Positions 1 to 6,491 of a DNA stretch of 51,986 nt are shown piece after piece. A program made the position numbers and the translations under genes. Within the stretch, counting starts at the first letter, position 1. The number at the start of each line of letters is the position of its first letter. The stretch covers positions 1 through 51,986 of the forward strand of contig CAIFEY010000018.1 in NCBI GenBank assembly GCA_903789635.1, in the 5' to 3' direction. The DNA comes from an uncultured Eubacteriaceae bacterium (GTDB lineage Bacteria; Bacillota; Clostridia; Peptostreptococcales; Anaerovoracaceae). The notes beneath the pieces are model-generated. The model was given only the letters and a program-made list of their open reading frames with translations. It searched no databases and was not told the DNA's origin.

Positions 1-72
1 GATGAGCGATGGCTCTTTTTTTATTCACTTTTACACCATTATATGGACGTGACCACTCCTTCTGCCTGCATC

Positions 73-560
73 ACCAATTGGATACTGTATACCCTCACCA
101 TCAGCCCCCCGTATTCGAACAATTCAGTATCCCGAAGGGCCAAAGCCTTGCCCGGAGGGCTGCGCGGCGCCGCACATCACCAGCAACTCGGCGCCGCCGC
201 GCCCTCGGCGCGCCTCTCACAGCTTAAAGGGCGCGCCGAACAATCGAGGGAACTGGCCGAGAGCACGCAGGCCAGTTCCTACCTTCGGCCGGCCCGCAAA
301 TCAAGCAAAAAGCGGTCGGCCGACTATCCCGTTTACGAACGAATGTGAGTAAACGGTAACCTTGCCGCGCAACGCGCGGCAACTACGATAGGAGGATACG
401 AAGCAAACCTGCTGAGCATCCTCACACCAACTTTGACACTCCTGGAACGCGGTCGACACCCGCAGACCGCGTTCCAACCATAAATATAATAACAGCCACC
501 GGACAAGCCGCGCCCTCAGTTTTACTATCGCTTATCGCAGCGGCGCCCGGGCGACCGCCT
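73..560 (+). repeat. Multi-hairpin element family 1, copy A
   Basis: This is a non-coding chain of hairpins. Reading 5'-3', the stems are P1 206-214/230-238, P2 249-258/270-279, P3 286-291/317-322 (imperfect), P4 329-336/349-356, P5 364-370/374-380 (3-nt loop), P6 392-397/418-423 and P7 444-454/465-475 (11 bp, perfect). The linkers TACCTTC, GGTAACCTT, AACTACGATAGG and CACCAACTTTGACACTCC recur in the other copies with few changes, while the P4, P6 and P7 stems are different sequences there. The left part (73-320) is nearly identical to 1392-1663. No open frame here has a ribosome site or a recognisable product. I infer a structured RNA or a foldback DNA element; its function is unknown. Confidence 0.75.
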
Positions 561-599
561 ATGTCAACTGCCCAATCCTGCAACACAATTTCAGGCAGT

Positions 600-930
600 C
601 GCACCGGCGCCCCATGCGCGGTCTACGACCAGCGGCTATGGGCATATCGAAATTGCCGCGAGCAGATGTTGAAGGTAGAACTCGCTCAGCGCAGGGCTTC
701 GCGAGTTCTTCAATTTTAGCGAAGGTCACCGTTTGCGTGCGATGCCCGCAAACGGATTGTCTCTATCGGAGAGAACACGTCCTCCTCCGTCGTCCGTGTT
801 CTTCCGATTGTTTCGCCGCGCGCCTTAAAACTGCAGGGGCGCGCGGCGAGCGACCCGCCGATTTTCCGGATGACTTCTCACGAAAAACCCGTCCGTAAAT
901 TCCAGCCTCCGGGCACGGTGGGCCTGGAAG
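600..930 (-). repeat. Multi-hairpin element family 1, copy B (internally deleted, inverted)
   Basis: This copy lies on the minus strand, facing copy A. On plus coordinates its stems are P1 814-824/838-848 (11 bp), P2 772-779/795-802, a P6 equivalent 729-737/747-755 (9 bp) and P7 677-685/701-709 (9 bp). The P7 loop read on the minus strand, GAAGCCCTGCGCTGA, is the same as in copy F, although the stem bases differ completely. P3 to P5 are missing, so this appears to be a shortened copy. No coding potential is seen. Confidence 0.7.
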
Positions 931-1391
931 GCTAAATTGCTTCTGTCAATCGAAAATCAAGCTGATCTTATGAAGAATTTGAAAAACGTTCAGTCAATAA
1001 TTTTCAGTGAGCAAAATATGAAAAATTGTACATCGATCTGTACACAAAAACACGTCCCCAGCGCCTCCCCGCGTACAGCCGCCGTGCCCAGAGCGCGAAT
1101 ATGGCATCACAAGATGACATAATTGTATAATTACCAGACTCGTTTACCACGAAGTCAATAATCCATATGCGATTACACCCGTTTATGACGCCGATACTCA
1201 TTATCATTAATCAGATTGAGCTCAACCGTTCCGAATTCGCTGATCTTTTTAAAATAACATAATTAATTTTTTAACATTCCCGAGATCGGGATTCTTCACA
1301 GTCTGACAAAACGTCATGGGTGGTTTTGACTGCAAATAGGCCATCATCTCCATGTTGCATAGTCGCGCTTTCCTAATTTCTCTACCCGTGC

Positions 1392-1880
1392 CACCAGTTG
1401 GATACTGTATACCCTCGCCATCAGCCTCCGTAATCGAACAATCCAGTATCCCGAAGGGCCAAAGCCTTGTCCGGAGGGCAGCGCGGCGGCACACATCACC
1501 AGCAACTCGGCGCCGCACATCACCAGCAACTCGGCGCCGCCGCGCCCTCGGCGCGCCTCTCACAGCTTAAAGGGCGCGCCGAACAATCAAGGGAACTGGC
1601 CGAGCACGCGCAGGCCAGTTCCTACCTTCGGCCGGCCCGCAAATCAAGCAAAAAGCGGCCGGCCGCTCGATCAAGGAGAATGCGAAACCGGGAGCGCCAG
1701 CGACACGGTTGAGTCATTCTCCCACCTTGCCGCACGAAGTGCGGCAAAGACAATTGGAGGATTCGATGGTGGCGCAGCTGCGACAGCATTGAATCCTCTC
1801 ACCTACTTTGACAATCCCGATTCCGAGCCTCGCCGAAGAATCGGCAACATTTTCCCCCGCCCCGCGCAGCGGCCATAACA
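1392..1880 (+). repeat. Multi-hairpin element family 1, copy C
   Basis: The stems are P1 1549-1557/1573-1581, P2 1592-1601/1613-1622, P3 1629-1637/1657-1665, P4 1675-1682/1715-1722, P5 1729-1735/1739-1745 (3-nt loop), P6 1757-1764/1791-1798 and P7 1817-1823/1838-1844. The linkers CCACCTT, AAAGACAATTGG and TCACCTACTTTGACAATCC match copies A, D and F. The first 270 bases duplicate copy A, and a 23-bp segment beginning CACATCACCAGCAACTCGG is tandemly doubled at about 1493-1538. After P7 the tail reads CAACATTTTCC, which corresponds to TACCATTTTCC in copy F. Confidence 0.75.
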
Positions 1881-1925
1881 CCCCGGCTCCCATCACACGC
1901 ACACAGCCTCGACCACCCTTCCAGC

Positions 1926-2141
1926 CGCGACCAACCGCAATCCCCGCCAACAAAAAAAACAAAAACACGGGCACCATCAGCGAGCGTTTCCGCAGTGACA
2001 GTGACAATTCTGCGAGGAACGAGAGCAGGATTTCGTTGGAGCTGCACTCCTCTTAGTGCAGCTCCCGAAATCCAATGAGTTCCGAGCAAAGAATTGTCTG
2101 TCACGAGGACCTAGCGAGCGGAGGGCGCCCGTGTTTACTCC
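1926..2141. repeat. Foldback repeat 1 (about 180-bp hairpin centred near 2051)
   Basis: Nested inverted repeats surround an 8-nt loop at about 2048-2055. From the inside out the pairs are GGAGCTGCAC/GTGCAGCTCC, GGATTTCG/CGAAATCC, GGAAC/GTTCC, GACAATTC/GAATTGTC, GTGACA/TGTCAC and CACGGGC/GCCCGTG. The flank ATCCCCGCC-A-C followed by an A-rich run is repeated at 2225 and 2466. In the related hairpin at 2673-2782 the innermost stem changes one C-G pair to T-A on both sides, which is a compensatory change. Confidence 0.75.
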
Positions 2142-2224
2142 GCAGTGACATCAATAATTCGCTTCCGAGCTCCGCCGAGGAAGCGTACCTCTTCCCTTAA
2201 ACATCCCCGACCTTCCTTTATCGC

Positions 2225-2400
2225 CTCGACTAATCACGATCCCCGCCTACCAAAAAAACAAAAACACGGCCGCCATCAGCTCACGGCTATCGGACCTTCA
2301 CAGCTCCCAAAACACGGGCACCCCCAGCAATCGAATTACGGACGCATAAGGCTCCCAAAATATGGATGCCCGAAGCAAGCGACTCCGCAGTGACAGTTTC
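2225..2400. repeat. Direct repeat of the left arm of the large foldback
   Basis: This segment is a close direct copy of 2466-2683. Shared tracts include the ACCAATCACGATCCCCGCC-like start (from about 2225), the A-rich tract, CATCAGCTCACGGCTATCGG, CACAGCTCCCAAAACACGGG, the TACGGACGCATAA stretch and CCCGAAGCAAGCGACTCCGC. It has no matching right arm of its own, so it looks like a duplicated or orphaned arm. Frames that cross it have no start context and are not called. Confidence 0.7.
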
Positions 2401-2499
2401 AATTCCGCGAAGAACGAAATCCTACCGCTTCCCTCAAATCGCCGCCCCCTCCTTTACCGCCCCGACCAATCACGATCCCCGCCTACCAAAAAAAACAAA

Positions 2500-2972
2500 A
2501 AAACGCCCGCCATCAGCTCACGGCTCCGCTTTACAAGATATACAAAAACACAGGCGCCATCAGCTCACGGCTATCGGACCTTCACAGCTCCCAAAACACG
2601 GGCACCCCCAGCAATCGAATTACGGACGCATAAAGCTCCCAAAACACGGGTGCCCGAAGCAAGCGACTCCGCAGTGACAGTGACAATTCTACGAGGAACG
2701 AGAGCAGGATTTCGTTGGAGTTGCACTCCTTTTAGTGCAACTCCCGAAATCCAATGAGTTCCGAGCAAAGAATTGTCTGTCACGAGGACTTAGCGCGCTT
2801 CGGGCACCTGTGTTTCCCTGGGAGCTTACATCGTCCGTATTCCATGAGCTGATGGTGCCCGTGTTTCCCTGGGAGCTGCGTTGTCCGTATTCCGTGAGCT
2901 TATGGTACCTGTGTTTCCGTGTATACACTTGCCAAGCGCGGAGACCTGGTGAGCTGATGAACCCGTGTTTTC
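2500..2972. repeat. Large imperfect inverted repeat (about 470-bp foldback)
   Basis: The two arms pair over most of their length around a centre near 2729. Matching blocks are GTTGCAC/GTGCAAC at the apex, AAACACGGGTGCCCGAAGC (2641-2659) with GCTTCGGGCACC and TGTGTTT (2796-2814), GCTCCC 2635-2640 with GGGAGC 2819-2824, TACGGACG 2621-2628 with CGTCCGTA 2831-2838, ACACGGGCACC 2596-2606 with GGTGCCCGTGT 2853-2863, AGCTCACGG near 2562 with CCGTGAGCT near 2892, CTCCGC 2524-2529 with GCGGAG 2938-2943, and CATCAGCTCAC 2511-2521 with GTGAGCTGATG 2949-2959. Internal loops and indels separate the blocks. No transposase is encoded. Confidence 0.8.
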
Positions 2973-2996
2973 AAAGTCCCATTATCGTTGTATAAT
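2968..2996 (+). promoter_or_regulatory. Probable promoter of the CorA-like gene
   Basis: A perfect TATAAT lies at 2991-2996, with a weak -35 candidate TTTTCA at 2968-2973 (17-bp spacing). It sits about 47 bases upstream of the start codon. The -35 candidate falls in the last bases of the large foldback, so the foldback could influence transcription. Confidence 0.5.
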
Positions 2997-3043
2997 GTCT
3001 ATTAGTTCGGAATTTCACCCCCCGCAGAAGGAGAGGCAGCACG

Positions 3044-3823
3044 ATGATTAAGGTCTTTAATGCAAAAGAGAAAAATGAATTTGCAGATCTGGCGGACACG
3101 CCGGAGGTCAGGGAAGTCCGAGACAGCCGTGACTATGCGGTCCGCGTCGGGAAGAAGGCGTACCTGATCACCTTCCACTATATCAACCGGCGGCGCGTCA
3201 CGCTTTATGCGGACATGGACCAGTGCTGCGTCATGACGGATTCGCTGAACCTGAGGCAGGCGGCGGCGAACATCAGCGGCAGGAACGGGATCCATGAGGC
3301 GAATTTGTTTTTGCAGAGGATCTCCAAGAACGACATGTACGACCTGCAGAACCTTGAGCGCGACGTGCAGTCGCTGGAGGACCGGCTGTTCGCGGAGAAG
3401 ACGCCTAGCCGCGGCGGCATCGACGAGATCCGAAAGCTGCGCCGTGAGATCCTGCGCCGCAAGCGCTACTACGAGCTGATGGAGTTCATCACCGACGAGC
3501 TCGCCGAGATGGACAACGACTTCAACTTCGTCAGCAAGAAGTTCGACCGCCTCTACAAGGTCATCCTCCGCACCCAGGAGTTCGCCGAGGAAGTGCGCGA
3601 GGCCTACCAGTCCCAGGTCGACATCCAGCAGAACAACACCATGAAATTCCTGACCATCATCACCACCATCTTCATGCCTCTGCAGCTGATCACCGGCTGG
3701 TACGGCATGAACCTGAAGATGCCCGAGGTCCACTGGCAGTACGGCTATTTGTTCGTCATCGGCCTCAGCATCACGATCAGCTCCGTGATGATCTGGATCT
3801 GCAAGAAAATGAAGTGGTTTTAA
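3044..3823 (+). CDS. corA: CorA-family magnesium/divalent cation transporter
   Basis: The product is 259 aa, somewhat short for CorA (usually about 310-370). The N-terminal cytoplasmic domain is compact. A long helical segment follows (about residues 90-195). Two C-terminal membrane helices come last: about 202-220 (FLTIITTIFMPLQLITGWY) and about 234-252. The family signature GMN ends the first helix (YGMNL, about 221-223), and a basic tail (KKMKW) follows the second. CorA proteins form pentameric channels that admit Mg2+ and sometimes Co2+ or Ni2+. The start ATG is preceded by an AAGGAGAGG ribosome site. The gene stands alone, between the foldback repeat and a terminator. The ion specificity cannot be read from the sequence. 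Confidence 0.85.
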   Translation: MIKVFNAKEKNEFADLADTPEVREVRDSRDYAVRVGKKAYLITFHYINRRRVTLYADMDQCCVMTDSLNLRQAAANISGRNGIHEANLFLQRISKNDMYDLQNLERDVQSLEDRLFAEKTPSRGGIDEIRKLRREILRRKRYYELMEFITDELAEMDNDFNFVSKKFDRLYKVILRTQEFAEEVREAYQSQVDIQQNNTMKFLTIITTIFMPLQLITGWYGMNLKMPEVHWQYGYLFVIGLSITISSVMIWICKKMKWF

Positions 3824-3874
3824 TAAGTCATTAATTCCTTACGTCGCTTTCGACAAAATTTAAACTTCACGCAT

Positions 3875-3911
3875 AAAAAATCTCCGCTGGTATGCCGCGG
3901 AGGTTTTTTTG
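3875..3911 (+). terminator. Rho-independent terminator after corA
   Basis: CTCCGC and GCGGAG form a stem with a 9-nt loop, followed by a run of seven T. A-residues on the other side could let it work weakly on the minus strand for the phosphatase gene. Confidence 0.8.
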
Positions 3912-3988
3912 TCATATTGTCTTTGCGTCTTTGCCTAATTGTCTTTGCCGAATTGATCATTACTGTTTATTGCTGCATTGCTGTTCTT

Positions 3989-4597
3989 CTACTTCTGCTC
4001 TTTCGGCTGTAGTTTAATCGGCTCGCCGTAGCGCCCGCCTACGATCGGACAGTGGAAAATCGCGCAGTTGTCGATCGGCAGGTGCCAAATCTCATTGCCC
4101 GGCTTCGCCTCGCCTTTCATCCAGCCGAACATGGCCCGGATCGCGACGCCGTGGCTGACGACCAGGATGGTTTCCTGGTCCTTCGACTTTGTCAGCAGAT
4201 CGGTCAAAAAACTCCCTGCCCTCGCAGTCACCTCGGACAGCGGCTCGATCCCTGCCGGCGGATCCACGTGCACCGGGTCCATCAGGAACTTCTTCATGCC
4301 CGGGCCCATCTCCTCGTAGGTCTTTCCGTCGAGCTCGCCGTAGTCGATCTCGATGACGCGGTCGTCGGTCAGGAACTCGGTGCGCGGAACGCCCGTCGCC
4401 AGCTCCGCCGTCTCGCGCGTGCGGTCGAGCGAGCTCGTGATAATCCGGTCAAACGTCAGCCCGTGTGCCCTGAGGACCTGCGCTGCGGCCTTTGCCTGCG
4501 CCCGGCCCGTGTCATTCAGCGGACAGTCGATGTGCCCCTGCATCTTTCCCGCAACGTTCATGTCCGACTGCCCGTGCCGCATGATGTACAGTTCCAT
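3989..4597 (-). CDS. Histidine phosphatase family protein (phosphoglycerate mutase-like)
   Basis: The product is 202 aa. The N-terminal MRHGQSDMN motif (residues 6-14) is the RHG signature, whose His accepts the phosphoryl group. A second catalytic His lies in VVSHGVAIR (about 146-154), and an Arg follows RIITSSLDRTRETAE (about 50-64) as in the family. Members dephosphorylate sugar phosphates, cobalamin precursors or nucleotides, or act as mutases. Nothing in the neighbourhood fixes the substrate. The ribosome site GGGGGAAG precedes the ATG. It is a single gene convergent with corA. 2,3-bisphosphoglycerate-independent or CobC-like roles are both possible. Confidence 0.85.
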   Translation of the reverse strand: MELYIMRHGQSDMNVAGKMQGHIDCPLNDTGRAQAKAAAQVLRAHGLTFDRIITSSLDRTRETAELATGVPRTEFLTDDRVIEIDYGELDGKTYEEMGPGMKKFLMDPVHVDPPAGIEPLSEVTARAGSFLTDLLTKSKDQETILVVSHGVAIRAMFGWMKGEAKPGNEIWHLPIDNCAIFHCPIVGGRYGEPIKLQPKEQK

Positions 4598-4852
4598 AAT
4601 TCTTCCCCCTGCTCTTCCTTACTAAAATCTCAATTTAAATCTCAGATTCCAACGCCCCGCCGCCGACGCGGCTGCCTGGGCTCCATAATAACGTGTAATT
4701 GAACACATAACTTCTGTCAAAATCACTGTGGTTAAAGTATACCATCATCCGCGCCTGCTTTGCACCCTTTCCTGTGTATCGTTTTCCTGTGCATAAAAAA
4801 ATACGTTGAATTCTCTGTCAAACAGGTCTATAATTGAATCAGTTAAAGATCT

Positions 4853-4928
4853 GGGGATATAGCTCAGCTGGGAGAGCGACGGACTCGCAGCTCGTAGGTC
4901 AGGGGTTCGATCCCCCTTATCTCCACCA
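4853..4928 (+). tRNA. tRNA-Ala (anticodon CGC)
   Basis: A 76-nt cloverleaf can be drawn. The acceptor stem is 4853-4859 with 4918-4924, with the G3-U70 wobble that marks alanine tRNAs. The D stem is GCTC/GAGC, the anticodon CGC is at 4886-4888 after U33, and the T arm is AGGGG-TTCGATC-CCCCT. The CCA end is encoded (4926-4928). The anticodon stem has one A-C mismatch next to the loop (4883/4891). It reads GCG, in keeping with the high G+C genome. Confidence 0.93.
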
Positions 4929-4934
4929 GATACA

Positions 4935-4966
4935 AGCGGACTGAAACATTTCGGTCCGTTTTTCTT
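4935..4966 (+). terminator. Terminator after the tRNA gene
   Basis: CGGAC (4937-4941) pairs with GTCCG (4954-4958), followed by TTTTTCTTTTTC. It lies seven bases past the CCA end. Confidence 0.8.
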
Positions 4967-5001
4967 TTTCATTTTACTATACACTGTGATTTTTTTGATT
5001 C

Positions 5002-5045
5002 AGAGAACGGGTCGACGCCTGGCGCGATCGCCCGTTCTCTTTTTT
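5002..5045 (+). terminator. Strong hairpin with T run upstream of the TetR gene
   Basis: AGAGAACGGG (5002-5011) pairs perfectly with CCCGTTCTCT (5031-5040) and is followed by TTTTT. It probably insulates the TetR operon from read-through out of the tRNA region. Confidence 0.7.
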
Positions 5046-5058
5046 CGGTCATTTTTAT

Positions 5059-5099
5059 TGACTTTATTCATTGACTTTAGTCATTTAAATGCATATACT
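5059..5099 (+). promoter_or_regulatory. Promoter with overlapping TetR-type operator
   Basis: A good sigma-A promoter is present: TTGACT at 5071-5076, 17 bp, and TATACT at 5094-5099. The palindrome TGACTTTAGTCA (5072-5083) covers the -35 box, and a related half-site TTGACTTTATTCA lies just upstream (5059-5070). The placement fits repression of its own operon by the downstream TetR protein. The promoter is seen directly; the operator assignment is inferred. Confidence 0.65.
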
Positions 5100-5119
5100 T
5101 AATTCCAGGAGGTGCAGAG

Positions 5120-5740
5120 ATGGGAAAAAGACAGGAGGCCGCGATGGCGACCCGCCAGAAGATCGTCGAGGCCATGCGGGCGCTGCTCCGTGAGAAGCCG
5201 GCGGACCGCATCAACATTGAGGAAATCACCGAGCGCGCGGGCGTCGCCAAAGGCTCGTTCTACACGCATTTCAAGCGCAAGGAGGACGTCATTTCCGTGG
5301 TCGCGATGGACGCCTATAACGCGGCAAAGGAAACCGCGGCAGGCTATTCCGGCTCCATTGCGGAGAAAATCAGCAGTTACCTGCGCGATTCCGCGAAGAT
5401 CATCACCGGAAACACCCTGCAGATCGCACAGAACTGGATGAAGAGCGTCGCAGCGCCCCTGTCCGGCGAGGATGGCGGCATCGAGAAGTATCGTTTCGAT
5501 TACGGGAATATTTTGTCCCTGCTGCAGCAGGCAGCGGAAAACGGCGAGCTCCGCCCTGACACCCCCGCCAAGACGCTCACCCAGAGCATCATGAACAGCT
5601 ATTACGGCGCGGTCATTTCCTGGTGCATCACGCGCGGGGAGGCCGATCTCACCGCCGGCATCGAGGATTACTGCACCCGCGAGCTTCCCCTGCTCATCGA
5701 ACACGCAGGACGCCCTCAGAACACCGAAGGAGGAGAATAA
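5120..5740 (+). CDS. TetR/AcrR family transcriptional regulator
   Basis: The product is 206 aa. The N-terminal helix-turn-helix is typical of TetR (about residues 10-60: ...INIEEITERAGVAKGSFYTHFKRKEDV), with the recognition-helix pattern GVAKGSFYTHF. The rest is an all-helical ligand and dimerisation domain with no recognisable specificity. The start follows GGAGGTGCAGAG. The stop codon overlaps the start of the downstream dehydrogenase by one base (TAATG), so the two are translationally coupled. A palindrome lies over the -35 box of the promoter. It most likely represses its own operon and responds to a small molecule handled by the partner enzyme; the inducer is unknown. Confidence 0.9.
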   Translation: MGKRQEAAMATRQKIVEAMRALLREKPADRINIEEITERAGVAKGSFYTHFKRKEDVISVVAMDAYNAAKETAAGYSGSIAEKISSYLRDSAKIITGNTLQIAQNWMKSVAAPLSGEDGGIEKYRFDYGNILSLLQQAAENGELRPDTPAKTLTQSIMNSYYGAVISWCITRGEADLTAGIEDYCTRELPLLIEHAGRPQNTEGGE

Positions 5741-6396
5741 TGTCAAAGAAAACCATTATCGTTATCGGCGCCGGCAAAGGCAACGGCAACGCCATCGCAC
5801 GGGAGTTCGCCTCCCACGATTTCCGCGTCGTCCTGATGTCCCGCGACAAAGACCACCTGGACGCATACAAGAAGGAATTTGATGCAGAAGGCATCGAAAC
5901 CTACGTCCACACCGCCGACGCCGCCAAACCGGAAACCATCGTCTCCGCGATCGAGGACACCGTCAAAGGACTCGGCACCCCGGACGTCCTCGTCTACAAC
6001 GTCGGCATCACCACCCCGGACGGCGATCGCCGGATCGACAGCAAGCTCCTGCTCGAGCGCTACCAGATCGACTGCGCCTCCGGCTGGGACGCTGCCATGA
6101 CTGTCGCCACCGACGAATTCGCAGCTAAACACGGCGCGATCCTGTTTACCGGCGGCGGATTCGCAAAAACCTTCCAGCCGATCCCGACCCTGAAGCCCCT
6201 CTGCATCGACAAGGCCGCCCAAAACGCCATGAACATCGTCCTCCACGACGCGTTCGCCCCGCGCGGCATCTTTGTCGGCAGCATCCTGGTCAGCGGCGTC
6301 GTCCAGCCCGGCGACCCGAAGTACGACCCCGCCCTCGTCGCCAGGCAGTTCTGGAACATGTACACCGCCCGCACGGAGTACCAGATCGCGTACTAG
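5740..6396 (+). CDS. Atypical short-chain dehydrogenase/reductase-like protein
   Basis: The product is 218 aa with a Rossmann fold. The nucleotide-binding glycine motif is GAGKGNGNAIA near residue 10, and the NVG motif (YNVGITT, about 87-93) stands where SDRs have NAG. The usual catalytic YxxxK is altered: the equivalent stretch reads LCIDK, with Leu in place of Tyr and the Lys kept, and the preceding Ser position lies in FTGGGF. The start ATG at 5740 overlaps the TetR stop and has an AGGAGGAG ribosome site; frames opening further upstream lack this. It may bind NAD(P) without classical SDR catalysis, or may use a different acid. It is co-expressed with, and presumably controlled by, the TetR regulator. 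Confidence 0.8.
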   Translation: MSKKTIIVIGAGKGNGNAIAREFASHDFRVVLMSRDKDHLDAYKKEFDAEGIETYVHTADAAKPETIVSAIEDTVKGLGTPDVLVYNVGITTPDGDRRIDSKLLLERYQIDCASGWDAAMTVATDEFAAKHGAILFTGGGFAKTFQPIPTLKPLCIDKAAQNAMNIVLHDAFAPRGIFVGSILVSGVVQPGDPKYDPALVARQFWNMYTARTEYQIAY

Positions 6397-6426
6397 GGGA
6401 TTGTCCGATCGTTTTCAGCGCATAGA

Positions 6427-6456
6427 AAAGAGGCTGCTTTGTCACAGCCTCTTTTT
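6427..6456. terminator. Bidirectional terminator between the SDR and dipeptidase genes
   Basis: AGAGGCTG pairs with CAGCCTCT across an 8-nt loop. A-rich sequence precedes the hairpin and TTTTT follows it, so it can serve both converging genes. Confidence 0.85.
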
Positions 6457-6491
6457 CATCCTATTATAATCACCGATTGTCTGCGTGATCA

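Noticed and set aside
73-560. Family 1 as a stack of ordinary rho-independent terminators
   Set aside because: Most hairpins lack T runs, seven or more follow each other in a fixed order, and the linkers are conserved, which terminators do not require.
2362-2757. 131-codon open frame in the foldback region
   Set aside because: It lies in repeated and self-complementary DNA. The reading frame is not kept between the repeat copies.
4745-4984. 79-codon minus-strand frame across the tRNA region
   Set aside because: It runs antisense through tRNA-Ala and its terminator, and the peptide reflects the complement of the tRNA.
5623-5739. Longer N-terminus for the SDR-like protein
   Set aside because: It would lie inside the TetR gene in another frame. 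The ATG at 5740 has a strong ribosome site and overlaps the TetR stop.
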